A stretch of 48,444 nt of DNA, taken from the NCBI GenBank assembly GCA_937876995.1, contig CALEFD010000091.1, positions 1-48,444 of the forward strand, written 5' to 3'. The DNA is from an uncultured Bacteroidales bacterium (lineage in GTDB: Bacteria > Bacteroidota > Bacteroidia > Bacteroidales > Bacteroidaceae). Shown here piece after piece: positions 16,307-23,997 of the stretch. A model generated the notes under the pieces. The model had not been told where the DNA came from. It did no database searches and saw only the letters and a program-made list of their open reading frames with translations. The translations under genes and the position numbers were made by a program. The number at the start of each line of letters is the position of its first letter. The stretch's first letter is position 1.

Positions 16307-18220
16307 TTAAAACTCTTTGAAGAAGTTTTGCCAATTGGTTAAATCGGCTACACCGTCTTCTTCATCCGGCATCTCCTGCCATACACGTACACTCACAATA
16401 GGAGCATCCGGATTCGTTACATCCACTCTAAGAAAAAGATATCCTTGATCTTTGTAGTTATCAGAAAAATAGTCTTGACGTATCTGAATTCCATATACAT
16501 CATGGCCATTCTGAATGGAACGACGGCTTGGTTGGATATAGTTGTTTACAAACTGAATATTTACAAACTCTTTGCTGTCGAAAGCATTTTTCAAATTTGT
16601 TAAGAATTGTTCCTTGTTCTGTTTGGTTTTTACAACTTTTTTCTCTGTATGATAACCCGTTTCATCATTACCCACCATCCTTAAGACCTCTTTTCCAGTT
16701 ACAATTAATGCATCATCAGAAAATATCATATCCAAATATTCAAAACGTCCTAATGCGTATGCCGTTTTATAGTTTTCAAGAAAGTTACTTATGGCTGCAC
16801 GTGCTTGCGCTTGATCTTCGCCTGCCATATTGCAGTATATATCATTTTCTGCTTTAAATCCTAAACCAAAAGTTACATTATCTATTTTTCCTTCTGACGT
16901 AAAAGTAAACACCACATTTTCCATAAATTTGTTGTTACCACTAAATGAGAACTCCATTGGAACACTACGGGCATATATATGTCCGTTGTATTCAGTATAT
17001 GTAATTGTAGGATTACCAACAACACGAGCTTTTCCGTATTTTATAAGTTGAGTAAAGGCCTCAGCACCTTCAACTGTACACAATGCAGGGACTTGGTCAT
17101 ATTGTTTATTCTTTATAGCCTGAATAACGATGTCTATAGTTTCAGAATAATGTTGTACTTTATCTGCATCTATAGGGTTGTTTTCCATACGAACTGCAGA
17201 TAAACTACTAATAGATTCTTTTTGTTTGTTAGACATTTGCGTTAAAGACTGACCTTCATAAATTGATGCAATATCGCCCACATTACTTTGAGTTACCTGG
17301 ACTCCTGACATTCCTTGAAAATTTACGTCTTCTGCTAATGCGTCATAAACAGCTGTTAATTCCGCATTATTTCTATTTACCATATTGAGGAACTTGTATT
17401 CTATAAAAACCTTAATATCCTTAATTGAAAATGATGGTTCTAACTCTACTAAACCTACACCATCCTGAGCATAAGATATTCTTTCGCTAACATCATCCCC
17501 ATCCCAATATGTATAACCTATTTTTTCTACCGGCTCTCCTTTATAGAAGAATCCTAAAAGATAAGAATCATCCTCCTCTTTTACCGATATTTTAACATTT
17601 GACAATATATCCTCTATGCGTTTACGTATCCATACCATAGCCATTTGTTCTTTTCCGTTTTCGTCAGTAACAACTGCATCCGCACGATAGCGCAAACTTT
17701 GTGTAAGAAGATATGAAGCATAATAATATCGTAAAGCATCTGCAAGATTCAGATTCAAATATGCATCGTTAGCTATCTGGACATTTGCTTGCATGATTTT
17801 AACTCTGTCTTCAAACATTTTGTCAACTTTTTCTCTTTCTATGTAAGAAAAAACTTTGTACGGTTTAGTAGTAGACACTACTTTTGAATGACAATCTGTT
17901 AGTGTGACAGTTGAATAGGTCTGCATTTTGCGTTCAAAACTGACGTATGTGTTTATATCCTGATTATTCTGCTCATTTGACATATAACTACGATCAACAG
18001 AACTTATATGCACAGATATTTTTGAGGACAAATCATGCAATGCATTCTCTTTAGCCTCCTTTTGAGAATCACCACTGCCCTCACCCCATAAATAGTATTC
18101 TTCATTAGTTTTTATCTCATCAACACTTTGTGCGTAAAGACCATGAGATATGGATAGACATAGTATCCATGCAATTAGAAAACGCAGTTTGATCTTGGCA
18201 GTAAAAGAATTTTCTTGCAT
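16307..18220 (-). CDS. Exported LPP20-domain protein, first gene of the surface operon
   Basis: This 637-residue protein has a signal peptide cut near LYAQS (residue 31). The N-terminal domain fits LPP20/FlgT (YYLWGEGSGDSQKEAKENAL, then LSSKISVHISS). The middle has SYSETIDIVIQAIKNK-type helices. The C-terminal half (about 330-637) carries NTF2-like or tail-like regions (FLENYKTAYALGRFEYLDMI, IQIRQDYFSDNYKDQGYLFL). The start at ATG 18220 is 84 bases past the putative -10 at 18305-18310. The genes that follow at 16262, 14394 and 12501 start within 20-45 bases of the preceding stop, so four envelope proteins are made together. The molecular function of LPP20 proteins is not established. Confidence 0.75.
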   Translation of the reverse strand: MQENSFTAKIKLRFLIAWILCLSISHGLYAQSVDEIKTNEEYYLWGEGSGDSQKEAKENALHDLSSKISVHISSVDRSYMSNEQNNQDINTYVSFERKMQTYSTVTLTDCHSKVVSTTKPYKVFSYIEREKVDKMFEDRVKIMQANVQIANDAYLNLNLADALRYYYASYLLTQSLRYRADAVVTDENGKEQMAMVWIRKRIEDILSNVKISVKEEDDSYLLGFFYKGEPVEKIGYTYWDGDDVSERISYAQDGVGLVELEPSFSIKDIKVFIEYKFLNMVNRNNAELTAVYDALAEDVNFQGMSGVQVTQSNVGDIASIYEGQSLTQMSNKQKESISSLSAVRMENNPIDADKVQHYSETIDIVIQAIKNKQYDQVPALCTVEGAEAFTQLIKYGKARVVGNPTITYTEYNGHIYARSVPMEFSFSGNNKFMENVVFTFTSEGKIDNVTFGLGFKAENDIYCNMAGEDQAQARAAISNFLENYKTAYALGRFEYLDMIFSDDALIVTGKEVLRMVGNDETGYHTEKKVVKTKQNKEQFLTNLKNAFDSKEFVNIQFVNNYIQPSRRSIQNGHDVYGIQIRQDYFSDNYKDQGYLFLRVDVTNPDAPIVSVRVWQEMPDEEDGVADLTNWQNFFKEF

Positions 18221-18304
18221 AAAATTTCAAATAAATAGGTTTAACTTTGTAGAATTATCAAAGATTAGCATTTCACATTCGAATTGCACTTTGGTATTCG
18301 ATAT

Positions 18305-18333
18305 TTTAAGTCTTTTTAATCCAAAAGTAACCC
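18305..18333 (-). promoter_or_regulatory. Putative ECF sigma promoter (copy 3 of 3), surface operon
   Basis: GGGTTACTTTT (minus strand, 18323-18333), twelve bases, CTTAAA (18305-18310). Spacing is identical to the copies at 8448-8476 and 9765-9793. It lies downstream of the terminator of the ncRNA candidate and upstream of the LPP20-PEGA-BACON-FISUMP operon. Confidence 0.7.
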
Positions 18334-18388
18334 TATAATTTTTAAAATTTCTCGTAAATTCCCCGGACCGAGTTGTTCTACATGCTGT

Positions 18389-18713
18389 AAAAAAGAAAAA
18401 ACGTGGGAATCTGTACCAGTCACCCGTCCCGCGCCCAAGGCCTTCGCATTGCCCAATCGTAGTAGAACGAGCAACGCAGAAGCCCACGCTGATATGAAGA
18501 GTATAGCACACAAATTTAATTGTACACGAAATGCTATACTACAGATATACATACCCCGTAAGTATCTACCGTTGCTTTATCCTTGACTACGATTTAGAAG
18601 TTGCGAAGTTCTGGGTCGCCAAGTACAAAGCGTCAAGTAAACGCCTTTTCTTTATGTCTGTAACCCACCTATTCCTATCTTACCATTCGATAAGATTAAC
18701 AGCGTAGGTTCTA
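18389..18713 (-). ncRNA. Probable structured noncoding RNA of about 320 nt
   Basis: A housekeeping-type promoter (18720-18751) would start a transcript near 18713. It ends at a terminator whose CCCACG/CGTGGG stem (18483-18488/18402-18407) is followed on the minus strand by TTTTTTCTTTTTT. Inside are hairpins ATCTTA/TAAGAT, AAGGCGT/ACGCTTT, AGTATAGCA/TGCTATACT, and a 13-bp stem with one bulge (18469-18482/18442-18454). The last 100 bases are much richer in GC than their surroundings. Two overlapping frames here (for example 18316-18552) have no start context and are rejected as proteins. I could not match it to tmRNA, RNase P, SRP or 6S RNA; the class is unknown. The 5' end is estimated. Confidence 0.6.
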
Positions 18714-18719
18714 TTTTGG

Positions 18720-18751
18720 CAAAGTTATTGATTCTTTTTGAGAAAACACAA
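18720..18751 (-). promoter_or_regulatory. Promoter of the ncRNA candidate
   Basis: Minus strand: TTG (18749-18751), 21 bases, TAACTTTG (18720-18727), matching the Bacteroidetes primary-sigma consensus. The region beyond it up to 18811 shows no gene. Confidence 0.6.
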
Positions 18752-18811
18752 TAATTATTAACTTATTTCAGCCAAATCAATAGAATGAAAAGCAAGTTTA
18801 GTAGCCAATAT

Positions 18812-18843
18812 TTTGGAAGTACGTAAATAAGTACTTATATTTG
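18812..18843 (+). promoter_or_regulatory. Promoter and operator of the YefM/YoeB operon
   Basis: TTTG (18812-18815), 20 bases, TATATTTG (18836-18843) is a near-ideal promoter. Between the two lies an inverted repeat AAGTAC (18817-18822) and GTACTT (18831-18836). Known YefM operators have a TGTACA core, so this GTAC pair is a good candidate for autorepression. Confidence 0.65.
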
Positions 18844-18866
18844 TCGAAAATATTATTTGAGTGGAT

Positions 18867-19127
18867 ATGAGAACAGCTAATTACACAGATTTTAGAGCAA
18901 ATCTTAAGGGATACATAGATTCTGTCATAGAAGATTGCGACACAGTAATCATCAATCGTGGCAACGACACAGGGGTAGTACTTATCTCTTTAGAGGAGTA
19001 TAATTCTTTGAAGGAGACAGAATATATAATGTCATCGCCGGAAACACTTGAAGCTATACGCAAAGGAGACGATGATATTAAGAATGGCAGAGGGACTAAA
19101 GTAGATATTGACGATCTATGGAAATAG
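18867..19127 (+). CDS. yefM: YefM/Phd-family antitoxin
   Basis: This 86-residue protein starts MRTANYTDFRANLKGYID. A GTG two codons upstream is ignored in favour of this ATG. The N-terminal DNA-binding fold and TVIINRGNDTGVVLISLEEYNSL are typical of YefM. The acidic C-terminus (DDDIKNGRGTKVDIDDLWK) would wrap around and neutralise the toxin. The gene overlaps the toxin by ten bases, the usual coupled arrangement. The antitoxin, with toxin as co-repressor, is expected to bind the GTAC inverted repeat in its promoter. Confidence 0.88.
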   Translation: MRTANYTDFRANLKGYIDSVIEDCDTVIINRGNDTGVVLISLEEYNSLKETEYIMSSPETLEAIRKGDDDIKNGRGTKVDIDDLWK

Positions 19128-19390
19128 TTTTGCTGGAACAGGCTCAAAAAGACCGGGATTATTGGAAAGAATCGGGAAATAAAACCATAATGAACCGAAT
19201 TACAGCCCTGCTGAAAGACATAGTAGAGCATCCATACACCGGTATAGGAAAACCGGAACCATTAAAATATGATTTGGCAGGAAAATGGTCAAGAAGAATA
19301 AATTCCGAACATAGACTGATATACTCAGTAAACGAAGATATTGTGACGGTATATGTATTCGCTATGAGATACCATTATTCAAAAAAGTAA
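19118..19390 (+). CDS. yoeB: YoeB-family ribosome-dependent mRNA endonuclease toxin
   Basis: This 90-residue protein has the YoeB signature: HPYTGIGKPEPLKYDLAGKW, then SRRINSEHRLIYSV and a C-terminal RYHY. The likely catalytic residues are Glu47, Arg66 and His86, counterparts of E. coli Glu46, Arg65 and His83. YoeB cuts mRNA in the ribosomal A site when freed from YefM. Length and all key residues look intact, so the module is probably active. The dipeptidyl-peptidase gene starts 11 bases after the stop. Confidence 0.9.
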   Translation: MEIVLLEQAQKDRDYWKESGNKTIMNRITALLKDIVEHPYTGIGKPEPLKYDLAGKWSRRINSEHRLIYSVNEDIVTVYVFAMRYHYSKK

Positions 19391-19401
19391 CTACAACAAT
19401 T

Positions 19402-21372
19402 ATGAAAAGAGATATTTTAACAATTACTGCACTATTGATTATGACAGTTGCAAATGCACAGGAGGAGAGAAGATTAATTACAATGGAAGAGGCTGTTTTA
19501 GGCACAGGAATTAGAACCGAAAGCAGAAATTACAGATGGCAGGAAGAGGGTTCTACCTACACCTATTCCGATGAAAACACCATCTACGTAATAGATGCTA
19601 AAAGTGGCAAAACCATATCCGAGACAGCTGTTCCAAAAGAGGAAGAACAGAAGGAAGAACCTAAGCCATACGCATATTCAGAAAAAGGGAATGTCTATTA
19701 TACCGACAAAGATGGCAATGCACAGGCTATAACATCATATAATGAACCGGGAATAGTTTGCGGAGAGACAGTAAGCCGCAATGAATTCGGAATAAGCGGA
19801 GGTATATTTGTATCGCCCGATAAACGCCGCATAGCATTCTACAAAAAGGATGAAAGCAGGGTAACACTATTTCCACTGCTGGACATAACCAGCCGTACCG
19901 GTACACTGAAAGAGACCAGATACCCTATGAACGGAATGACATCAGAAATAATCACATTAGGAGTATTCGACACTGAGACCAAAGAGACCGTATGGCTTGA
20001 TGTAACAGATTTTACAGAAGAGCGTTATCTTACAAATATAACCTGGAACCCTGCCGGTGATAAAATTTACATACAGGTACTGGACCGCAACCAGAAGAAC
20101 ATGAATCTGAATGTATATAGCGCCATAGATGGAAGTTTTATTAAGACTCTTTTCTCCGATTCTGACAGCCGATATATAGAGCCACAATATCCTATTTACT
20201 TTATGGAGAATAATCCTGAACAGTTCATCTATGCAACCAATGTAAGAGACGGATATTGGAACCTGTATCTGCATGGCACAGACGGTAAACTTATTAAAAG
20301 AGTAACCCCTGTAGATGCAGATGTAGAGTACCTTACACAGAATGGTAATTACATTTACTACTATTCTGCTGAGGTTTCTCCAATAGACCGACATCTGTTC
20401 CGCACCAACATTAAGAGCGGTAAAACAGAAAGGATTACCAAAGAGAGCGGATGGCATACCTGTTCATTAAGTCCCGACGGCAAATATATTTTAGACAGAT
20501 ATTCTGCACATAATGTTCCAAACAACATAAACATTCTGTCAGCAGACGGCAAAAAAAGCACAAATATTTTTTCTGCACCCGACCCTACAGTTGAACTGAA
20601 CTTTATTCCTATTGAGCAAGGTACAATAAAGAGTGCCGATGGCAAATATGATAACTATTACAGACTTATCAAACCACTTGATTTTGACCCTTCAAAGAAA
20701 TACCCTGTAATACTATATGTATATGGTGGTCCACACAATCAGTTGGTTACAAATACATTCCAGTATCAGTTGCGCAGATGGGAAATGTATATGGCACAGC
20801 GCGGATATGTAGTATTTGTAATGGACAACCGAGGTACTCCAAACCGTGGTGCCGAATACGAAAAAGCTATTCACAAACAGTGCGGAAAAGCCGAAATGGA
20901 GGACCAGATAAAAGGTATGGAGTGGCTTATGGCTAACGAATGGGTAGATAAAGAACGCATAGGTGTACATGGCTGGAGCTACGGTGGATTTATGACCATA
21001 TCACTTATGGTCAACTACCCTGAAATATTTAAAGTAGGTGTTGCCGGTGGACCCGTTATAGACTGGAAATGGTACGAAGTGATGTACGGTGAAAGATATA
21101 TGGAGACCGAAGCTACAAACAAAGAGGGCTTTGAACAGACCAGTCTTATACCAAGAGCCAAAGATTTGAAGGGCAAACTATTGATATGCCAGGGAGCTAT
21201 AGACGATGTAGTTTTATGGCAGCACAGCCTGAACTTTGTTGAAGCTTGTATAAAAGAGGGTGTACAATTAGACTATTTCCCCTATCCTACCCATCTGCAT
21301 AATGTTACAGGCAAAGATAGAGTACACTTAATGAACAAAGTAACAGATTACTTTAATGATTGGTTAAAGTAG
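19402..21372 (+). CDS. Dipeptidyl-peptidase IV-type serine peptidase (S9)
   Basis: This 656-residue protein has a signal peptide (cut near ANAQE) and an N-terminal beta-propeller (YAYSEKGNVYYTDKDGN, TNITWNPAGDKIYIQVLDRN, GWHTCSLSPDGKYILD). The C-terminal alpha/beta hydrolase has Ser526 in GWSYGG, Asp601 or 602 in GAIDDVVLWQ and His633 in THLHNVTG. The WYEVMYGERYM motif is also typical of the family. It releases Xaa-Pro dipeptides from peptides in the periplasm. It is shorter than the roughly 720 residues I expect for Bacteroides enzymes. No promoter lies in the 11 bases after yoeB, so it may depend on the toxin-antitoxin promoter. Its 3' end overlaps the convergent HAD gene by nine bases. Confidence 0.85.
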   Translation: MKRDILTITALLIMTVANAQEERRLITMEEAVLGTGIRTESRNYRWQEEGSTYTYSDENTIYVIDAKSGKTISETAVPKEEEQKEEPKPYAYSEKGNVYYTDKDGNAQAITSYNEPGIVCGETVSRNEFGISGGIFVSPDKRRIAFYKKDESRVTLFPLLDITSRTGTLKETRYPMNGMTSEIITLGVFDTETKETVWLDVTDFTEERYLTNITWNPAGDKIYIQVLDRNQKNMNLNVYSAIDGSFIKTLFSDSDSRYIEPQYPIYFMENNPEQFIYATNVRDGYWNLYLHGTDGKLIKRVTPVDADVEYLTQNGNYIYYYSAEVSPIDRHLFRTNIKSGKTERITKESGWHTCSLSPDGKYILDRYSAHNVPNNINILSADGKKSTNIFSAPDPTVELNFIPIEQGTIKSADGKYDNYYRLIKPLDFDPSKKYPVILYVYGGPHNQLVTNTFQYQLRRWEMYMAQRGYVVFVMDNRGTPNRGAEYEKAIHKQCGKAEMEDQIKGMEWLMANEWVDKERIGVHGWSYGGFMTISLMVNYPEIFKVGVAGGPVIDWKWYEVMYGERYMETEATNKEGFEQTSLIPRAKDLKGKLLICQGAIDDVVLWQHSLNFVEACIKEGVQLDYFPYPTHLHNVTGKDRVHLMNKVTDYFNDWLK

Positions 21373-22059
21373 TTTGGAAATACCCCTTAAAGTAGTTATG
21401 GTAAAATCAGGCGAACAGGTAGCGGAAACAGATTCATCTTCCCACTGTTCGCCTTTTAACCAAATAGTTTTACAGCCCACCTCAATGGCAGGAAGAATAT
21501 CTTTGCTTAATGAATCGCCTATCATTACAGCGTCTGCAGGCAATACACCTAATCTGTTAACGGCCAGACGGAATATATCGGGATTAGGTTTTCTAACTCC
21601 TTCTACTGCCGATTCTACAATACCGGTAAAATAGCGGTCAATGCCAAATTCTTTTAGAACAGAATTCATATTGCCATAAAAATTAGTTACCAGTACCAAA
21701 GGACAACGTTCAGACAGAGACTCCAATTCAGGACGCGCCACCATATTTATATTAGAAGTAACAACAGAATAACAACTATTCAACATTTGTTTACTCTGTA
21801 CTTCTGTAACCGGGCAACCATTTTCCCTTAAAAAAATGGCTTGTAAGGAGAGTTTGCGTTCTAATGTTTTGCAGAATGTAAATTGGGGATTGATAATAGG
21901 ATTTTTACCCAAAGTACGTTCTGCATAGACGTATGCCTGTCGCAGCAGAGCATCTTCTATAGCAGGAGCAACACAGGAATACGCCTGTTTAAACACCTTA
22001 TACCAATGTCTGCCATCGGTATCTATTGTTCCACCAAAATCAATCAGTACTGCCTTCAT
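21364..22059 (-). CDS. HAD-superfamily phosphatase, last gene of the lipid head-group cluster
   Basis: This 231-residue protein starts MKAVLIDFGGTIDTDGRHW. The first motif is DFGGT rather than the more common DxDGT, so the second Asp position is Gly; Asp17 may not substitute. Motif II is VTNFYG, motif III lies near RKPNPDIF and motif IV is MIGDSLSKDI. An upstream in-frame start would add eight residues but deepen the overlap with the preceding gene. Its place after a CDP-alcohol phosphatidyltransferase gene suggests that it dephosphorylates the phospholipid phosphate formed there, for example a phosphatidylinositol phosphate. That is inference from context. Confidence 0.72.
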   Translation of the reverse strand: MKAVLIDFGGTIDTDGRHWYKVFKQAYSCVAPAIEDALLRQAYVYAERTLGKNPIINPQFTFCKTLERKLSLQAIFLRENGCPVTEVQSKQMLNSCYSVVTSNINMVARPELESLSERCPLVLVTNFYGNMNSVLKEFGIDRYFTGIVESAVEGVRKPNPDIFRLAVNRLGVLPADAVMIGDSLSKDILPAIEVGCKTIWLKGEQWEDESVSATCSPDFTITTLRGISKLL

Positions 22060-23071
22060 AGCTATCAGACTTTTTATTTCCAATCTTCATCAGGACAACT
22101 CCTATTGTTATCCATATTAGTTCACGTAATCTGGTCACAAGTGATGTATAAAGGCCAAACGAACCGGGCATTGACATTCCCTGTGCAGCAATAGCCATAC
22201 CACCTTCGCGAGCACCAAGTTGCATAGGCATAAAGAACATCAGATTACTGAACAACGATGAAAAGGCTACCATCATAACACTGTCCAGATAGGTAACATC
22301 CGGAAGAAGCACCTTCATAATAACCCAATACTCTATACACCCTACAAAACGTGCCACATATTCCAGCAGCAACGATATCCAGAAGGCATCTCTGCGATTT
22401 CCATGCAGTTCACCTATCTGTTCATCAATCTTACGTAGATTATCTATATGTTTCTGTTCAAAATTGGCTGCCCATCTACGTGCAAAAGGCAGTTTCTTTA
22501 CAAACCCAAGCACACTTACCACAAACCCATACTTAAATCCGCGCTGAAAAACCACGCATATAGCTACAAATATAATAGCAACCACCAACAGCAATATTGC
22601 GGTCAAAGTATTCATGGTATAGCGTTCCATACCAACAAAAAACAGAGCAAAATATATAAATATGGAGGTAAGCCAAAAACAGAAGTGTGAAAAGATATGC
22701 ATCATCACATATAGGATTACTGACGACGCAGCTTTTTTCTTCCCCACGTATGGCGACAATGCCATTATACGATAAGGTTCACCACCCATAAGTCCTAATG
22801 GAGTTGCATAGTTCAATGCAAATCCTGCAACTGTCATCTTATATAGCTGTAAAAAGGGAACTTTTGGTGTTTTGCCATCAGCAATAATTTTTCTCCAGGA
22901 ACAGGTGTTGAGAAAATATATAAATACCCACAACAACACAATCAGAGGGAATAATATACCCATCTTTGAAAGCATATTGCCCACAACCTGCCAATCGGTT
23001 TCAAACGATAGTGCCATAATCAGTATAGCAACAATACCGAAAGCAAAGAAGATATTATTCCATTTCCTGTT
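22040..23071 (-). CDS. Flippase-like (LPG-synthase TM, UPF0104) membrane protein
   Basis: The start MNRKWNNIFFAFGIVAIL gives 343 residues and avoids overlap with the upstream gene. About eight hydrophobic segments are visible. Family motifs include FALNYATPLGLMGGEPYRI (the usual P-x-x-x-G-G-E-P segment), YVGKKKAASSVILY, FFMPMQLGAREGGMAIA and a final TRLRELIWITIGV. Such proteins are related to the transmembrane part of lysyl-phosphatidylglycerol synthase and to AglD-type proteins and are thought to move lipids across the membrane. Its neighbours make a CDP-alcohol-derived phospholipid, so it may flip that product. Confidence 0.8.
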   Translation of the reverse strand, partial: NRKWNNIFFAFGIVAILIMALSFETDWQVVGNMLSKMGILFPLIVLLWVFIYFLNTCSWRKIIADGKTPKVPFLQLYKMTVAGFALNYATPLGLMGGEPYRIMALSPYVGKKKAASSVILYVMMHIFSHFCFWLTSIFIYFALFFVGMERYTMNTLTAILLLVVAIIFVAICVVFQRGFKYGFVVSVLGFVKKLPFARRWAANFEQKHIDNLRKIDEQIGELHGNRRDAFWISLLLEYVARFVGCIEYWVIMKVLLPDVTYLDSVMMVAFSSLFSNLMFFMPMQLGAREGGMAIAAQGMSMPGSFGLYTSLVTRLRELIWITIGVVLMKIGNKKSDSYEGSTD

Positions 23072-23075
23072 CATA

Positions 23076-23996
23076 CTACAAATTCTCCAGCATGTTTTTA
23101 CAAACACCTTCGTGTTCGCGTTTCATATATACGAATATCACATTCAGCACAGTCAACTCAAAAATGAAATAGATCCAAGGCATATTAACCAAAAGTGATA
23201 CAAACAGCACCGCTGCTCTTGTGTTGAAAGTCAGGATATTTGTCCATTTTAGCAGATGAAATGTAGCCTTACAGAATTCATTACCTACACTTTCCGGAAT
23301 AGTATCACCATATTTCTGTTCCAAAGCCTGCATAAATTTCTGAAACTGCGGGGTATTGCGTTCCTGACGAATAGTATAGCGCTGATAGAAAAAGAGCCAA
23401 ATCTTCCAGAACCATTTACGCCATGGTGTAGAACGTTGTTCTGCAGCAAGTTCTCTGCTGTTGTTCAATTCTGATTTATCCTTTTTGAACATCAGATAGA
23501 TATTCCTGTAATAATCGGCCAATCCTGTCTGCTCTTTATGGCTGATAATTCCGGAGAAAAACATCAGTATCCAAATCCAAATACCCCAATTGGCATCTAT
23601 ACCAAAGGGCATTGGTTCAGGCATCATTCGCAAACCAATGCAAAAATAGATTGTAAAGAACCAGATATCGCCGGCAAACCCATCCAACAAACGTCCCCAA
23701 AGGGTCTTCTTGCCTGTCATACGTGCCAACTGACCATCCGCGCTATCTAACGTATTTGCCACTATCAGCACAACTATTCCCAATATATTCCAGTCTAATG
23801 TAGAATGATAGAAACAGAATGCTGAAAAGACACCCAGCACTATAGATATTATGGTAACTATATTAGGATGAATACCCAGACTGTTAAACAGTAATGCCCA
23901 GGCATAACCTATAGGTCTATTGAATTTAATATCGAACCACTCCTCAGTATCTTTCGATTTATATGTTGACTCTATGGATCTATTATTTTCACTCAT
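23076..23996 (-). CDS. CDP-alcohol phosphatidyltransferase, possibly phosphatidylinositol-phosphate synthase
   Basis: This 306-residue membrane protein carries the family motif at about 84-110, written as DSADGQLARMTG then WGRLLDGFAGD. The classic spacing DxxDGxxAR-8-GxxxDxxxD is kept up to the third Asp, but the last Asp is one residue late (Gly in its place, then Asp). About six membrane spans surround it. Residues of about 170-215 form a charged loop with many Arg and Trp. The enzyme would join CDP-diacylglycerol, or a CDP-activated polyol, to an alcohol. The clustered nucleotidyltransferase and HAD phosphatase genes resemble what I remember of the Bacteroidetes inositol-lipid cluster. No inositol-phosphate synthase gene is in this window. 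Confidence 0.8.
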   Translation of the reverse strand: MSENNRSIESTYKSKDTEEWFDIKFNRPIGYAWALLFNSLGIHPNIVTIISIVLGVFSAFCFYHSTLDWNILGIVVLIVANTLDSADGQLARMTGKKTLWGRLLDGFAGDIWFFTIYFCIGLRMMPEPMPFGIDANWGIWIWILMFFSGIISHKEQTGLADYYRNIYLMFKKDKSELNNSRELAAEQRSTPWRKWFWKIWLFFYQRYTIRQERNTPQFQKFMQALEQKYGDTIPESVGNEFCKATFHLLKWTNILTFNTRAAVLFVSLLVNMPWIYFIFELTVLNVIFVYMKREHEGVCKNMLENL

Positions 23997-23997
23997 A

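Noticed and set aside
18316..18552. Open frame encoding a possible 78-residue protein
   Set aside because: It spans the RNA terminator and its poly-T tail, has no start context and overlaps a second unrelated open frame. The DNA is better explained as a structured RNA.
18389..18713. Identification as tmRNA, RNase P RNA, SRP RNA or 6S RNA
   Set aside because: I found no tag-peptide frame with a T-arm, no conserved RNase P core, no SRP apical GGAAGG loop, and no single long rod as in 6S RNA. The class stays open.
20301..20311. AGTAACCCCTG as a further copy of the ECF motif
   Set aside because: It lies inside the peptidase coding sequence, lacks the AAAAG start and has no CTTWAA at the proper spacing.
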